Positions 43,909-51,954 of a DNA stretch of 64,000 nucleotides are shown piece after piece. Numbering within the stretch: the first letter of the stretch is position 1; each line of letters begins with the position of its first letter. Source of the stretch: Brevundimonas nasdae (lineage in GTDB: Bacteria > Pseudomonadota > Alphaproteobacteria > Caulobacterales > Caulobacteraceae); assembly GCF_016654005.1 (NCBI RefSeq), contig NZ_JAEPWN010000008.1:62001-126000 (forward strand), given 5' to 3'. The notes beneath the pieces are model-generated. The model was not told the origin of the DNA, did no database searches, and was given only the letters and a program-made list of their open reading frames with translations. Both the position numbers and the translations under genes were made by a program.

Positions 43909-43930
43909 TTGCGAAATTACACTTTCGCAA
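43909..43930. promoter_or_regulatory. Inverted repeat upstream of TBDR, candidate operator
   Basis: TTGCGAAA (43909-43916), spacer TTACAC, TTTCGCAA (43923-43930), perfect 8-bp arms. It lies in an A/T-rich block with a further TTTTGCAAAA just upstream, 50 bases before the TBDR ATG. Confidence 0.5.
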
Positions 43931-43980
43931 AATGGCGGAGCTGGCTAGAAGCCGCCGACCAATTGCGGGGAGCAGTGAAT

Positions 43981-46602
43981 ATGGCGCGGCGTAAGGCCTT
44001 GATGGCGACAGCAGGCTTGGCATGGATGGCGGGCGTGACCGCCGTACAGGCGCAGGATGCGACATCCCACGTCGATGACATCGTCGTCACCGGATCGCGC
44101 ATCGCAGGCGGCGATCGCATTGCCCCGGTCGAAACGGTGGGGCGCGAGGCCCTGGCGGCGGCGGGCGTATCCGACACCTCCGAAATCCTGCGTTTGGTCG
44201 CCGCCAACTCGGGATCAGAGGCGCGGGTCGATCAACTGAACCAGCCCCAGAGTTCGGGCACGGCCCAGTTCAATCTGCGCAATCTGGGCCTGGGTTCGAC
44301 CCTGGTTCTGGTCGACGGCCAGCGCTGGACCAGCAGCGCGGTGGTCGCCACCGACGGTTCGGCATTTGTCGATATCAACTCGCTGGTTCCGATGATCGCG
44401 CTGCAGCGGGTCGAGATCGTCAAGGACGGGGCATCCGCCGTCTATGGCTCTGACGCCGTCGCCGGCGTGGTCAACTTCATTACGCGTCACGACGTGGCCC
44501 GCCCGGAAATCAGCGCCAAATACGCGGTTGCGGATGGGTCTGAGGAAAGCGTCATCGAGGCCATCGGCGGGTTCAAGCTGCTGGGCGGCGACCTGACGCT
44601 GGCGGCCTCGCACTTCCACCGTTCGGCCCTGGGCTCGGACGAGCGCGACTTCACCCAGGCAGAACGTTACGGCCGCGCCGGATGGACCGCCGTGACCAGC
44701 TATGGCCAACCCGGCTCCTATTTCCGACCGAGCAAGAACGCCTATGCGCCCGATCCGGATTGCGGCAATCCGGCCTTTGGCAAGGCGTACAAGAATTCGG
44801 CATCCGACACCTTCTGCCGCCTGGATTATTCCGACTTCTTCGACCTGATCCCGGAAGAAACGCGGACCCAGGTGTTCGCCGATTATCGCCGCCCGGTGGG
44901 CGATATGAACCTGTCGCTCCAGGCGGCCTATTCCTCGACCGAGACGGAGGCGCGCCTGACGCCGTCACTGCCGATCCTGGCCCAGGCCCTGACAGTTCCG
45001 GGCTCACACCCCGACAATCCGTTTGGCGAGGACGTGCTGTTCCGGGGACGTCTGCTGGGCGCCGAGGCCGGGGCCATGCGGTCGCAGTTTGAATATCAGA
45101 CCTGGCGCCTGACCGCCGGTCTGGACGGCGCCTTCGCCAACGGCTGGACCTGGAACGTCGCCGCAACCGCCAGCCGCCAGCACGTCGCCTATGACAAGCC
45201 GGACGTGATCGGCAGCGCGCTTCAGAACGCACTGAAAGGCTTGGGTGGGGCAGGCTGCAATCCGGCGACGGGCGCTCCAGGCGCCGGCGGCTGTCAGTAT
45301 TTCAATCCGTTCGGCAGCGCCTATCTGGGCACGGGCACGGCCAATAGCGCCGCCCTGATCGACAGCCTGACCGGAAATGTGGGCCTGCGCGGCGCCTCTG
45401 GTCTGATCACCCTGGACGCCGCGACCAGCGGACAGGCGTTTGCGTGGAACGGCGGGTCGGTCGATGTCGCCGTCGGCGCCCAGTATCGCCGCAGCACCTT
45501 CCGTCATGACTGGAGCGATCTGGCCAACGCGGGCGACCTGTTGACCTCGGGCTATTCGCCGGACTTTTCCGGCGATCAGGAGGCTCTGGCCGCCTTCGCC
45601 GAGGCGCGCATCCATCTGGGGGACCGGATCGAGGCGCAACTGGCGGGACGCTATGAATCCTACGATGGCGATCAGGGCCGTTTCAGCCCCAAGGCGGCGA
45701 TCCGCTGGGACGCGACCGACGCCTTGGCCCTGCGCGCCTCCTGGGGGCAGGGGTTCCGCGCACCGTCCGTCTATGCCCTGTCGGGCGCACAGGCGTCGCA
45801 GCCGTCGGTGTTCGACCGGGGCGCCTTTGTCTTCGTCAACACCCTGACCTCGGGCGATGCGAACTTGAAGCCCGAGAAGTCTGAAAGCCTCAGCCTCGGC
45901 GCCCTGTGGCGGCCTGTTCAGGGACTGGAGCTGGGTCTGGACGCCTGGCGCTTCGACTACACCGATCTGGTGGTCAAACAGTCCGCACAGGCCGTCATCG
46001 ATCAGGCGGCGGCCGACACGGCGGCGGGTCTGACCGGCACGGACGCCCAGAAGCGCGTGACCCGCGCGCCCAACGGCGCCCTGACCTTCGTACAGCTCTA
46101 TTTCGCCAATGCTTCGTCCATCGAGACGCAAGGCGTGGATCTGTCCGCCCGTTATGGCCATGACCTGTGGGGCGGACGGGCGACGGCCTCGGCGACCTGG
46201 ACCTATGTCGACAGCTACGACATCCGACTGAACGCGGGTTCGGCCTCGGTTTCGGGTGTGGGTTCGACCAACCTGAACAACATCGGCCGGTCTCTGCCGC
46301 GTAATCGGGGTGAGTTCGCCCTGGGCTGGAGCAATGGCGCCAATGCAGTCACGGCCCTGGTCCACTACACCGCCGGATACCAGAACGACCGCAGCGGCAT
46401 CACCGACCCGAACATCGCCAGCCAGACGACGGCGGATCTGCTCTACACCCGCACCATCGGCGCCGATCTCGATCTGGCGCTGGGCGTGGTCAACATCACC
46501 AATGAAGACCCGCCGCTGGCCCAGTTCGCCCTGGGCTACGACCCGGTGGCGGCTGACCCGCGCGGGCGCGTGTTCAGCCTGGGGCTGACGAAGCGGTTCT
46601 GA
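43981..46602 (+). CDS. TonB-dependent receptor with microsatellite in its leader
   Basis: This 873-residue receptor has a signal peptide (cleavage after VQA near residue 24), a TonB-box-like DDIVVTG at 32-38, a plug (LVLVDGQRW, VEIVKDGASAVYGSDAVAGVVNF) and a barrel ending KRF. I start it at ATG 43981, which has GGAG upstream and begins the signal peptide. The frame stays open upstream through a GTG at 43849 and the CT tract, stopping at TGA 43801. Losing one CT unit would join another upstream frame to it. No transport partner gene adjoins it, so the ligand is unknown. Confidence 0.92.
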   Translation: MARRKALMATAGLAWMAGVTAVQAQDATSHVDDIVVTGSRIAGGDRIAPVETVGREALAAAGVSDTSEILRLVAANSGSEARVDQLNQPQSSGTAQFNLRNLGLGSTLVLVDGQRWTSSAVVATDGSAFVDINSLVPMIALQRVEIVKDGASAVYGSDAVAGVVNFITRHDVARPEISAKYAVADGSEESVIEAIGGFKLLGGDLTLAASHFHRSALGSDERDFTQAERYGRAGWTAVTSYGQPGSYFRPSKNAYAPDPDCGNPAFGKAYKNSASDTFCRLDYSDFFDLIPEETRTQVFADYRRPVGDMNLSLQAAYSSTETEARLTPSLPILAQALTVPGSHPDNPFGEDVLFRGRLLGAEAGAMRSQFEYQTWRLTAGLDGAFANGWTWNVAATASRQHVAYDKPDVIGSALQNALKGLGGAGCNPATGAPGAGGCQYFNPFGSAYLGTGTANSAALIDSLTGNVGLRGASGLITLDAATSGQAFAWNGGSVDVAVGAQYRRSTFRHDWSDLANAGDLLTSGYSPDFSGDQEALAAFAEARIHLGDRIEAQLAGRYESYDGDQGRFSPKAAIRWDATDALALRASWGQGFRAPSVYALSGAQASQPSVFDRGAFVFVNTLTSGDANLKPEKSESLSLGALWRPVQGLELGLDAWRFDYTDLVVKQSAQAVIDQAAADTAAGLTGTDAQKRVTRAPNGALTFVQLYFANASSIETQGVDLSARYGHDLWGGRATASATWTYVDSYDIRLNAGSASVSGVGSTNLNNIGRSLPRNRGEFALGWSNGANAVTALVHYTAGYQNDRSGITDPNIASQTTADLLYTRTIGADLDLALGVVNITNEDPPLAQFALGYDPVAADPRGRVFSLGLTKRF

Positions 46603-46620
46603 CGCGCTAGGGAGCCGTGC

Positions 46621-46965
46621 ATGATCACCATGTACGGCATCCCCAACTGCGACACGGTCAAGAAGGCGCGTGTCTGGCTGGACCAGCACGGCGTCGACTA
46701 CGTCTTCCATGACTACAAGAAGGCGGGCGCGGATGCGGGACTGCTGGGTCAGTGGATCGACGAGCACGGCTGGGAGACGGTGCTGAACCGCGCCGGGACT
46801 ACGTTCAAGAAACTGCCGGACGCCGACAAGGCCAATATCGACAAGGCAAAGGCCGTCGCCCTGATGGTCGCCCAGCCGTCGATGATCAAACGCCCTGTGC
46901 TGGACCTGGGCGAGCGTCGTCTGGTCGGTTTCAAGCCGGACGTTTACGCGGCCGCCTTTGCATAG
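46621..46965 (+). CDS. ArsC/Spx-like thioredoxin-fold protein (YffB type)
   Basis: This 114-residue protein has a single N-terminal Cys in YGIPNCDTVKKA, the ArsC-family position, and the late conserved SMIKRPVLDL segment. Members of the YffB/MgsR subgroup look like small arsenate reductases but usually lack proven arsenate activity; glutathione-dependent reduction is likely. A GGAG ribosome site precedes the ATG, 18 bases after the TBDR stop. No arsenic resistance genes are nearby, so a general thiol role is more likely. Confidence 0.88.
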   Translation: MITMYGIPNCDTVKKARVWLDQHGVDYVFHDYKKAGADAGLLGQWIDEHGWETVLNRAGTTFKKLPDADKANIDKAKAVALMVAQPSMIKRPVLDLGERRLVGFKPDVYAAAFA

Positions 46966-46980
46966 GCGGAAGGCTGGAGA

Positions 46981-47220
46981 TCAGCCCTGAACTTCGGTCT
47001 CGGGACGGTCGTGGCCGTCGGCGCTTTCGGTCACCCATTTGCCGCCAGCCGTTTCGTATTCGATGACGGCGTTCTGGTCGGGCACCTTCTGTTCGCGGGC
47101 GGCGCGCACAGCCGCGCCCCGAGCGGCCTCATGGCTGGGAAAGGTCTCTGAATAGGTGCCGTCGAGCGTATAGGCCCAGCCGCCGTCATGTTCGACGATG
47201 CGATAGGTGATGTGGGCCAT
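46981..47220 (-). CDS. Small DUF2188-like protein
   Basis: This is a 79-residue protein with AGGAG before ATG 47220. The pattern of a strand (ITYRIVEHDGGWAYTLDG), a helix rich in Ala/Arg (SHEAARGAAVRAAREQK) and a second strand pair (AVIEYETAGGKWVTES) matches the small DUF2188 fold. Such proteins are common in Alphaproteobacteria and have no established role. It converges on the ArsC-like gene with 15 bases between. Confidence 0.7.
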   Translation of the reverse strand: MAHITYRIVEHDGGWAYTLDGTYSETFPSHEAARGAAVRAAREQKVPDQNAVIEYETAGGKWVTESADGHDRPETEVQG

Positions 47221-47418
47221 TGGGTCGCTCCTGATGGGTGAACGGGTCGCCCCGTCTGGATGCGCCAGAAACACATGAGATGCTGCATAGGTTGCCGTCG
47301 TTCGAACCTTACGAAGATTTCACCTAGGATTTCGCATCTATAGGGTCGCGTCGCAGCCTCTTGTGATCAGAAGGCCGCCGCAGCAGGCTGGCCGCAAGGG
47401 CTAACGAGGGTACGCACC

Positions 47419-47817
47419 ATGGAAGACTTCATTCCGATCTTCGCCATCTTCGCCGTTTTCGGCACGATCACGGCCATCGTCTTCGGCCCGATCTTCCTGA
47501 AGTACCGCGAAAAGCGCGACATGCAGGAGACGATCCGCCACGGGGTGGACAAGGGACAGCCCTTGCCAGCAGAACTGATCGACGCCTTGACCAAGGATGT
47601 GCAGCGGGCGCTGCCCTCACGTCTGAAGGACATTCGTCGCGGCATCATCTGGCTCGCGGTCGGCATCGGCATCGCCGCATTCAGCGTCGTCAGCGAGATT
47701 GGCGGTGCGCGCTGGAACGGCAATTTCGACAACGGTCTGTTGGGCATCGCCTGCATCCCCGCGACGATTGGCCTGGCCTTCATCGTCCTGAGCTTCTTCA
47801 ACCCGCACAAGGACTGA
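47419..47817 (+). CDS. DUF6249-like small membrane protein
   Basis: This 132-residue protein has an N-terminal membrane segment (about 5-26), a cytoplasmic charged middle (KYREKRDMQETIRHGVDKGQPLPAELID) and two C-terminal membrane segments (about 75-92 and 108-127). Similar proteins are often encoded directly before ECF sigma factor genes in Caulobacterales and Xanthomonads, as here (24 bases). It may help sense or transmit an envelope signal to the sigma factor; this is inferred from position. Confidence 0.75.
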   Translation: MEDFIPIFAIFAVFGTITAIVFGPIFLKYREKRDMQETIRHGVDKGQPLPAELIDALTKDVQRALPSRLKDIRRGIIWLAVGIGIAAFSVVSEIGGARWNGNFDNGLLGIACIPATIGLAFIVLSFFNPHKD

Positions 47818-47841
47818 CGGGAACCGGCAGGGGCAACCGTC

Positions 47842-48399
47842 ATGAAGCAATCTCTTCGAGAGATGCACGACGTCGAACTGGCCGCCCAGGCGGCGGCCGG
47901 TGGTCGGCGGGAGTATGGGGAGCTGGTCCGTCGGCATGGCTCGGCGGTCCGGGGCCTGCTGCGCCGCATGGGCGCCGCGCCGTCCCTGGCGGACGACGTG
48001 GCGCAGGACGCTTTTCTGCAGGGGTTCCAGCGCTGTGCGGAGTTCCGGGGGCAGGGGACTTTCGCGGGATGGATCAAGAAGATCGCGGCGCGTCTGTATC
48101 TGAAACGCGTCGCGCGTGAGGCCCGCTATGTCGAAGAGGTCGAGACGGATGACGCTCAGATCAGTGTCGACACCGCCGGCCTGATGGATCTGGATGAAGC
48201 CTTGAAGACCTTGAACGAAACCGAACGGGTCTGCGTCACCCTCTGCCACGGCGCGGGGATGGCGCATCCGGAAATCGCGGCGGCCATGAATCTGCCGCTC
48301 GGAACGGTGAAATCCCATGTCAAACGTGGTCTGGATAAACTCCGCGCCCGGCTATCACCGGCGCAGACATCTGGCGGGAGGTCGACCTATGTCGGTTGA
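47842..48399 (+). CDS. ECF-type RNA polymerase sigma factor
   Basis: This 185-residue sigma factor has region 2 (about 10-80, with DDVAQDAFLQGFQRCAEFRG and TFAGWIKKIA) and region 4 (about 115-170, LNETERVCVTLCHGAGMAHPEIAAAMNLPLGTVKSHVKRGLDKLR). Region 3 is absent, as in all ECF factors. It directs polymerase to a small regulon, often envelope or oxidative stress. The downstream gene starts 11 bases before its stop, suggesting coupled synthesis with a membrane partner. Confidence 0.92.
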   Translation: MKQSLREMHDVELAAQAAAGGRREYGELVRRHGSAVRGLLRRMGAAPSLADDVAQDAFLQGFQRCAEFRGQGTFAGWIKKIAARLYLKRVAREARYVEEVETDDAQISVDTAGLMDLDEALKTLNETERVCVTLCHGAGMAHPEIAAAMNLPLGTVKSHVKRGLDKLRARLSPAQTSGGRSTYVG

Positions 48400-48796
48400 T
48401 GAGTACGATCCGATGATCGAACGACTGTTCGCCAAGACGACGCCTCTGCCCGATGAGGCCCTGTTCGCCGCTGAACTGGCGGTGCGGATGGAGAAGCGGT
48501 CGCGCTGGCGGACCTTGGCCCTGACGGCGGCGGGGGTTGTGGGCGGCGGCGTCGCCGTGCGCGAGGTCGTGCAGTTTAACTTCAAGAGCGGCGCGCATCA
48601 GGCGTCCAGCCTGTCCGACAGCGTGCGGGCCGTCGCCGCGACGGCGCAGGGCGCAACCCAGAGCGGCCTGGACGGGCTGGGCATCGGTTCATTCGATCTG
48701 ATGAGCGGCTCGGGCATGATGGCGTTCTGGATCGTGGCAGGGGCGCTGTTCGCGCTTCTGGCGGCGGGCGCGGTCAAGCTGTCCCAGGACGTCTGA
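48389..48796 (+). CDS. Single-pass membrane protein, putative anti-sigma partner
   Basis: This 135-residue protein overlaps the ECF gene by 11 bases and has GGGAGG upstream of its ATG. A charged N-terminal region (about 1-45, IERLFAKTTPLPDEALFAAELAVRMEKR) is followed by a short hydrophobic stretch and a definite membrane segment near the C-terminus (MAFWIVAGALFALLAAGAV). No zinc-binding anti-sigma motif is seen. Overlap with a sigma gene and the soluble-plus-membrane layout suggest an anti-sigma role, but this is inferred from arrangement. Confidence 0.7.
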   Translation: MSVDEYDPMIERLFAKTTPLPDEALFAAELAVRMEKRSRWRTLALTAAGVVGGGVAVREVVQFNFKSGAHQASSLSDSVRAVAATAQGATQSGLDGLGIGSFDLMSGSGMMAFWIVAGALFALLAAGAVKLSQDV

Positions 48797-48855
48797 GCGT
48801 GACTCCACCGGCGGGTGCGCCTATCTGACCGCAGTTCAGTCAGGAGGCCCGTCGG

Positions 48856-49692
48856 ATGTCCGCGCAAACCCAAGAGACCGTCAAACGCATTACGGTGCCG
48901 GAGATCGCCGCCCGCAAGCGTGGCGAGCCGATCGTCTGCCTGACCGCCTATGATGCGCCGACGGCCGGGCTGCTGGACCCGCACTGCGACGTGCTGCTGG
49001 TCGGTGACAGTCTGGGCATGGTGGTGCATGGCCTGCCCAACACCGTCAGCGTGACGCTGGACATGATGATCCTGCATGGCCAGGCGGTCATGCGCGGGTC
49101 GCGTCGGGCCATGGTGGTGGTCGATCTTCCCTTCGGCTCCTATGAAGCCAGCAAGGAGGCCGCCTACGCCGCCAGCGTGCGCGTGATGCAGGAAACCGGC
49201 GCCCAGGCGGTCAAGCTGGAGACGGGCGTGGAGATGGCCGAGACGGTCGCCTTCCTGGTCAAGCGCGGCATTCCGGTCATGGGCCACATCGGCCTGCGCC
49301 CGCAGGCGGTCCTGGCCGAGGGCGGGTTCAAGGCCAAGGGCCGCACCGACGCCGAGCGCGAACGGGTCATGGCCGAAGCCGTCGCTATCAGCGAGGCGGG
49401 CGCCTTCTGCATCGTCATCGAAGGCGTCGCCGAATCACTGGCGCGCGAAATCACCGAGACAATCGACACCCCGACCATCGGCATCGGGGCATCGGCGGCC
49501 TGTGACGGTCAGGTTCTGGTGATTACGGACGTTTTGGGCGTTTTCGACTGGGCGCCGAAGTTTGTGCGCAAATACGCCGATCTGCGCACGGAAATTGACC
49601 GCGCGGCGGCTTCATTCGCTTCTGACGTCCGCGCCCGCCGTTTTCCTGCCGAAGTCGAGACCTACTTCTCGAAAAAACCGGCTTCGTCGTAA
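48856..49692 (+). CDS. panB: 3-methyl-2-oxobutanoate hydroxymethyltransferase PanB
   Basis: This 278-residue TIM-barrel enzyme makes ketopantoate from alpha-ketoisovalerate and methylene-tetrahydrofolate, the first step of pantothenate synthesis. Family signatures include [32 protein letters not shown] and [11 protein letters not shown]. An AGGAGG ribosome site precedes the ATG. No panC is present in the window. A hairpin follows the stop. Confidence 0.95.
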   Translation: MSAQTQETVKRITVPEIAARKRGEPIVCLTAYDAPTAGLLDPHCDVLLVGDSLGMVVHGLPNTVSVTLDMMILHGQAVMRGSRRAMVVVDLPFGSYEASKEAAYAASVRVMQETGAQAVKLETGVEMAETVAFLVKRGIPVMGHIGLRPQAVLAEGGFKAKGRTDAERERVMAEAVAISEAGAFCIVIEGVAESLAREITETIDTPTIGIGASAACDGQVLVITDVLGVFDWAPKFVRKYADLRTEIDRAAASFASDVRARRFPAEVETYFSKKPASS

Positions 49693-49704
49693 TGGGTTCG
49701 TTGC

Positions 49705-49747
49705 GGGCGGAGAGACGACCCTCTAGGGTCCGCCCCGGTTTGCTTTA
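49705..49747 (+). terminator. Probable terminator after panB
   Basis: GGGCGGA (49705-49711) pairs with TCCGCCC (49729-49735), followed by CGGTTTGCTTT. The loop is long and the T run weak. Confidence 0.5.
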
Positions 49748-49770
49748 GAGAATTTTGGGGCTGCATATCC

Positions 49771-50520
49771 GTGGTTGATGTCTTCGAGCAGGTCGAGGAG
49801 GAGCTCCGCTCCGACCGTTACAAGCGCCTGGCCCGCACATGGCTGCCCGTTGCGGCGGTTGTTCTGGTCGTTGCGCTGATCGGCGCGCTGGGTTGGTGGG
49901 GCTGGGACAGCTACAACACCAACCGCGCCGCCAAGGGCGCGGAAGCCTATGACCGCGGCATGGAGGCCCTGCGCGCTGAAAAGCCGATGGACGCGCGCGC
50001 CGCTTTCGAAGAGGCCGTGAACGTCGGCAACGGCGCCTATAAGTCGCTGGCCCTGCAGCAGCAGGCCGGTCTGGCCGTCAGCGCCAACAAGTTCCCCGAT
50101 GCGGTCCGTCTGTTCGACGAGGCGGCCAAGGCCTCCAAGGACCCGATCCTGTCGGACCCGCCTGCCCTGAAGGCCGCCTTCCTGCTGATGGACACCGCGC
50201 CGCTGGAAGAGATTGAAAAGCGCCTGACGCCGCTGACGGACGACAAGCGTCCTCTGCACGCCTTCGCTCAGGAAGCCCTGGCTCTGGCCCGTCTGCAGCA
50301 CGGCAAGGTCAAGGAGGCCCGTGAGGCTTTCGTCCTGCTGCAACTGGGTCAGAACGTGTCTGACGACGTGCGCCAGCGCGCCAGCGCCGCCATCGAAGCG
50401 ATTGATGCTGGCACCGCAGGCAATCTGAAGGATATCATCGCAGCGGCGGACAAGGTGCCTGTCGCCCCCGTCGCCGCCCCGACGCAGAGCCCGGCTCTGG
50501 TCGGCCCTGCCCAACAGTGA
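49771..50520 (+). CDS. YfgM-like tetratricopeptide membrane protein
   Basis: This 249-residue protein starts with GTG. It has a short cytoplasmic N-terminus, a membrane segment at about 27-48 (WLPVAAVVLVVALIGALGWWGW) and a periplasmic TPR-like helical domain. Its C-terminal tail is Ala/Pro-rich. YfgM homologues associate with the SecYEG translocon and periplasmic chaperones. The order yfgM-bamB-der is conserved in many proteobacteria and supports the call. The bamB gene follows directly. Confidence 0.85.
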   Translation: MVDVFEQVEEELRSDRYKRLARTWLPVAAVVLVVALIGALGWWGWDSYNTNRAAKGAEAYDRGMEALRAEKPMDARAAFEEAVNVGNGAYKSLALQQQAGLAVSANKFPDAVRLFDEAAKASKDPILSDPPALKAAFLLMDTAPLEEIEKRLTPLTDDKRPLHAFAQEALALARLQHGKVKEAREAFVLLQLGQNVSDDVRQRASAAIEAIDAGTAGNLKDIIAAADKVPVAPVAAPTQSPALVGPAQQ

Positions 50521-50543
50521 CGACCGTTTACAGGACGCCCCAG

Positions 50544-51923
50544 ATGAACCGAGTTCTGAAAGTCGCACTGATCTGTGGCGTCGCGGCCACCATGGCGTCG
50601 TGCGGCACCGTCAGCCGCAACCTGCCCTTCGGCCTGGGCGGCAAGAAGGATGCGGGCTCCACCGCCAGTGAAGGCCAGCGTATTTCGGTGCTGGAGTTCG
50701 AACAGCAGCTGGCGCCGTCGGCGGCCCTGTCGGGACGTGACTTCTTCCTGCCGGGCCCGCAGGCCGTCACCGCCTGGACCCAACCCGGCGGCACGACTGA
50801 AAACCTGGTCGAACACGTCATCGCCGCGCCGAACTTCCAGATCGCCTGGAAGCGCAGCATCGGCTCTGGTTCGGCCCATGTCGGCAATGTCATGGCCCCG
50901 ATCGTGGCCGCCGACGGCAAGATCTTCGTCCTGGATGGCGAATCCACCGTCTCCGCCGTGTCTGCTGACACGGGCGAAGTGCTGTGGAAGACCAACGTCA
51001 AGGACAACGAGCGTGACCGCAACGGCGGCTTCGGCGGCGGCGTCGCGGTCGGCAACGGCAAGGTCTATGTCTCGTCCGGCTATCGCTCCATGTCAGCCCT
51101 GGACGCCAACACGGGCGCCAAGGTCTGGACCCAGAACGTCGATTCCCCGATCCACGGCGCACCGACTGTTGCGGGCAACCGGGTCTATGTCGTGGACGTG
51201 GACAGCCAGCTGTTTGCCTTTGACGCCACGACGGGCGCTCAGGACTGGACTTATCGCGGCATCGGCGAACCGGCGCACGTCATGCGCGCCTCCAGCCCCG
51301 CCGTCAGCGGCAATACGGTGGTTGCGCCCTTCGCCTCAGGCCAACTGGTCGCGCTCAGCGCCTTGAACGGTCAGGCTGTCTGGGAAGAAACCCTGTCGCG
51401 CACCAGCCGCACCAGCGCCTTGTCTGAGGTTCGCGACATCGCAGGCCGTCCGGTCATCAGCCGCGCCATGGTTTACGGCGTCAGCCATTCCGGCGTTCTG
51501 TCCGCCACCGATCTGCGCTCGGGCCAGCCCAAGTGGCAGCTGCCGGTCGTGGGCGTGAACGCGCCCCTGCCGGTCGGCGACGTGGTCTATGTCGTGTCCA
51601 AGTCGGGCGAACTGATCACCGTCAACCGCGACACGGGCCAGGTCTATTGGACGCGTCAGTTGAACGAAGGTCGCGCGCGCAAGGAGGGCGGCTTCCTGAC
51701 CATCGGACGCCGCACGATTACGCCGCAGTGGTCCGGTCCTCTTCTGGCTTCGAACCGTCTGGTGATGGTCAACTCGTACGGAGAGGCGGTCGCCTTCGAT
51801 CCGAAGACAGGTGTGGCCCAGACGACCTTGAAGCTGGGCGCGCCAGCCTATATCGCTCCCGCCGCCTATAATGGCGCGCTCTATGTGCTGACCGACAATG
51901 GTCAGTTGATCTGCATCCGCTGA
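50544..51923 (+). CDS. bamB: Outer-membrane assembly lipoprotein BamB
   Basis: This 459-residue protein has a lipobox MASC near residue 20, a short linker and an eight-bladed PQQ-like beta-propeller. Repeats such as VSADTGEVLWKTNV, DANTGAKVWTQNV, DATTGAQDWTY and NRDTGQVYWTRQL mark the blades. It is part of the BAM complex that inserts outer-membrane beta-barrels, which suits a genome rich in TBDRs. I start it at ATG 50544; an in-frame GTG at 50517 overlaps the YfgM-like stop but would extend the signal peptide oddly. Confidence 0.88.
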   Translation: MNRVLKVALICGVAATMASCGTVSRNLPFGLGGKKDAGSTASEGQRISVLEFEQQLAPSAALSGRDFFLPGPQAVTAWTQPGGTTENLVEHVIAAPNFQIAWKRSIGSGSAHVGNVMAPIVAADGKIFVLDGESTVSAVSADTGEVLWKTNVKDNERDRNGGFGGGVAVGNGKVYVSSGYRSMSALDANTGAKVWTQNVDSPIHGAPTVAGNRVYVVDVDSQLFAFDATTGAQDWTYRGIGEPAHVMRASSPAVSGNTVVAPFASGQLVALSALNGQAVWEETLSRTSRTSALSEVRDIAGRPVISRAMVYGVSHSGVLSATDLRSGQPKWQLPVVGVNAPLPVGDVVYVVSKSGELITVNRDTGQVYWTRQLNEGRARKEGGFLTIGRRTITPQWSGPLLASNRLVMVNSYGEAVAFDPKTGVAQTTLKLGAPAYIAPAAYNGALYVLTDNGQLICIR

Positions 51924-51954
51924 TTTTCAGCCTGAATTAAGCTAGAAAGCCGAC

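Noticed and set aside
46621-46965. Arsenate reductase of a resistance operon
   Set aside because: YffB-type sequence and no arsenic genes nearby.
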